Shown piece by piece: positions 41,015 to 41,448 of a stretch of DNA of 41,448 nt. Source of the DNA: Lachnospiraceae bacterium (lineage in GTDB: Bacteria > Bacillota > Clostridia > Lachnospirales > Lachnospiraceae); assembly GCA_017465475.1 (NCBI GenBank), contig JAFTWC010000005.1, forward strand, positions 1-41,448. Direction: 5' to 3'. The stretch's first letter is position 1. Each line of letters starts with the position of its first letter. The notes beneath the pieces were generated by a model. The model made no database searches, was not told the DNA's origin, and worked only from the letters and a program-made list of their open reading frames with translations. Made by a program: the position numbers and the translations under genes.

Positions 41015-41044
41015 GCGTTTAGCACAAGCATGATATGAAATTAG

Positions 41045-41085
41045 AAGAGAGTCGGAGCAAATGTATTTGCTATCGACTCTCTTTT
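41045..41085 (+). terminator. Terminator after tsf
   Basis: AAGAGAGTCG (41045-41054) pairs with CGACTCTCTT (41074-41083), with an inner GCAAAT/ATTTGC helix (41057-41062 with 41065-41070). It ends in TTTT and lies 30 bases after the tsf stop. Confidence 0.9.
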
Positions 41086-41191
41086 GATTTCTATCGTGCG
41101 CCGCACGGATATGAGGAAGGAGTGAAGCGGATTTCGAATAAACGGGGGTTGTAGCATAAAGAATTTACTTTTAATCTTTAAAATATAAGTA

Positions 41192-41220
41192 GTGCAAGAA
41201 ATGAAAGAATCTGATATAAT
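41192..41220 (+). promoter_or_regulatory. Promoter for the DUF3791-like gene
   Basis: GTGCAA (41192-41197), a 17-bp spacer, then a consensus TATAAT (41215-41220) with an extended -10 TG at 41212-41213. It implies a ~55-nt leader before the GTG start. Confidence 0.65.
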
Positions 41221-41283
41221 AAAAGCAGATAGAAAGCTATCAGTGTATTTTATTGTAACGAAGGTGAACGGAGGTGGAATGTT

Positions 41284-41448
41284 GTGTGTACGAAAAAGGA
41301 GTTAGATTTTTCCATTTTTATGTTATATAGTTTAGCAGAACAATGGAATATGACACCGGTTGCTGTATACAAGATTTTAAATTCTACCGGTATTTTGGAT
41401 AATTATATTATTCCGTGTTATGATGTGTTGCATACGCAAGGGAAAGAG
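41284..41448 (+). CDS. DUF3791-like small protein (3' partial)
   Basis: The first 55 codons of a gene that runs off the window. The GTG start at 41284 is supported by CGGAGGTGG (41269-41277). The visible protein (starting CTKKELDFSIFMLYSLAEQWNMTPVAVYKIL and continuing LDNYIIPCYDVLHTQGKE) fits the DUF3791 pattern: an N-terminal helix, a conserved aromatic/Asn region, LDNYI, then a Tyr-Asp and LHT-x-G motif. DUF3791 proteins are small and often sit beside DUF3990-type genes in Lachnospiraceae, possibly as toxin-antitoxin-like pairs. The partner is not visible here. The family call is from memory of the motif. Confidence 0.55.
   Translation, partial: MCTKKELDFSIFMLYSLAEQWNMTPVAVYKILNSTGILDNYIIPCYDVLHTQGKE

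Noticed and set aside
41094-41106. CGTGCGCCGCACG palindrome after tsf
   Set aside because: It is short, with a loop too small for the full stem, has no U-tract, and lies beyond an already convincing terminator. No function can be supported.

Overview
This window is a chromosomal segment from a motile, moderately AT-rich, Gram-positive Bacillota, most likely a Lachnospiraceae-type clostridium (Roseburia/Butyrivibrio-like). The evidence is the CodY regulator, a FliY-type switch protein, the CheC/CheD adaptation pair, GGAGG ribosome binding sites, TTG/GTG starts, and no P-/L-ring (flgH/flgI) genes. All supported genes lie on the + strand. Genus placement is inference.

Layout. (i) 1-750: the 3' end of an Fn3-like surface or secreted protein, a terminator and the topA promoter. 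(ii) 751-3743: topA (DNA topoisomerase I) and codY (global nutrient regulator), followed by a strong terminator. (iii) 3906-39098: one very long flagellar/chemotaxis (fla/che) operon running from a sigma-A-like promoter to a terminator. Its order is flgB-flgC-fliE-fliF-fliG-fliH-fliI-fliJ-motE(ylxF)-fliK-flgD-(TIGR02530-like)-flgE-swrD/flbD-motA-motB-fliL-fliM-fliY-cheY-fliO-fliP-fliQ-fliR-flhB-flhA-flhF-flhG-pilZ-cheB-cheA-cheW-cheC-cheD-(111-aa membrane protein)-sigD/fliA-fapA(DUF342)-(104-aa protein)-(SwrB-like DUF6115)-(MltG-like). A further terminator lies inside it at 37194-37221. (iv) 39085-41085: rpsB and tsf with their own promoter and a structured leader. (v) 41192-end: a promoter and the start of a DUF3791-like gene that runs off the window.

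How the genes work together. The operon encodes the rod, MS ring, C ring, type III export apparatus, hook and hook-length control, stator, the FlhF/FlhG placement and number system, a PilZ c-di-GMP receptor, most of the chemotaxis phosphorelay (CheA, CheW, CheY, CheB, CheC, CheD; no CheR here) and the late sigma factor. Flagellin, filament cap, hook-filament junction proteins, FlgM, CheR and receptors are not in the window and must be elsewhere.

The backbone is the same as the Bacillus subtilis fla/che locus, including codY upstream and rpsB-tsf downstream. No radically new system stands out. The least explained parts are four small or atypical genes around sigD, a series of stable hairpins between cistrons, a CodY-box-like sequence beside the operon promoter, a terminator that overlaps the rpsB promoter, and an rpsB leader that can fold as a three-way junction.
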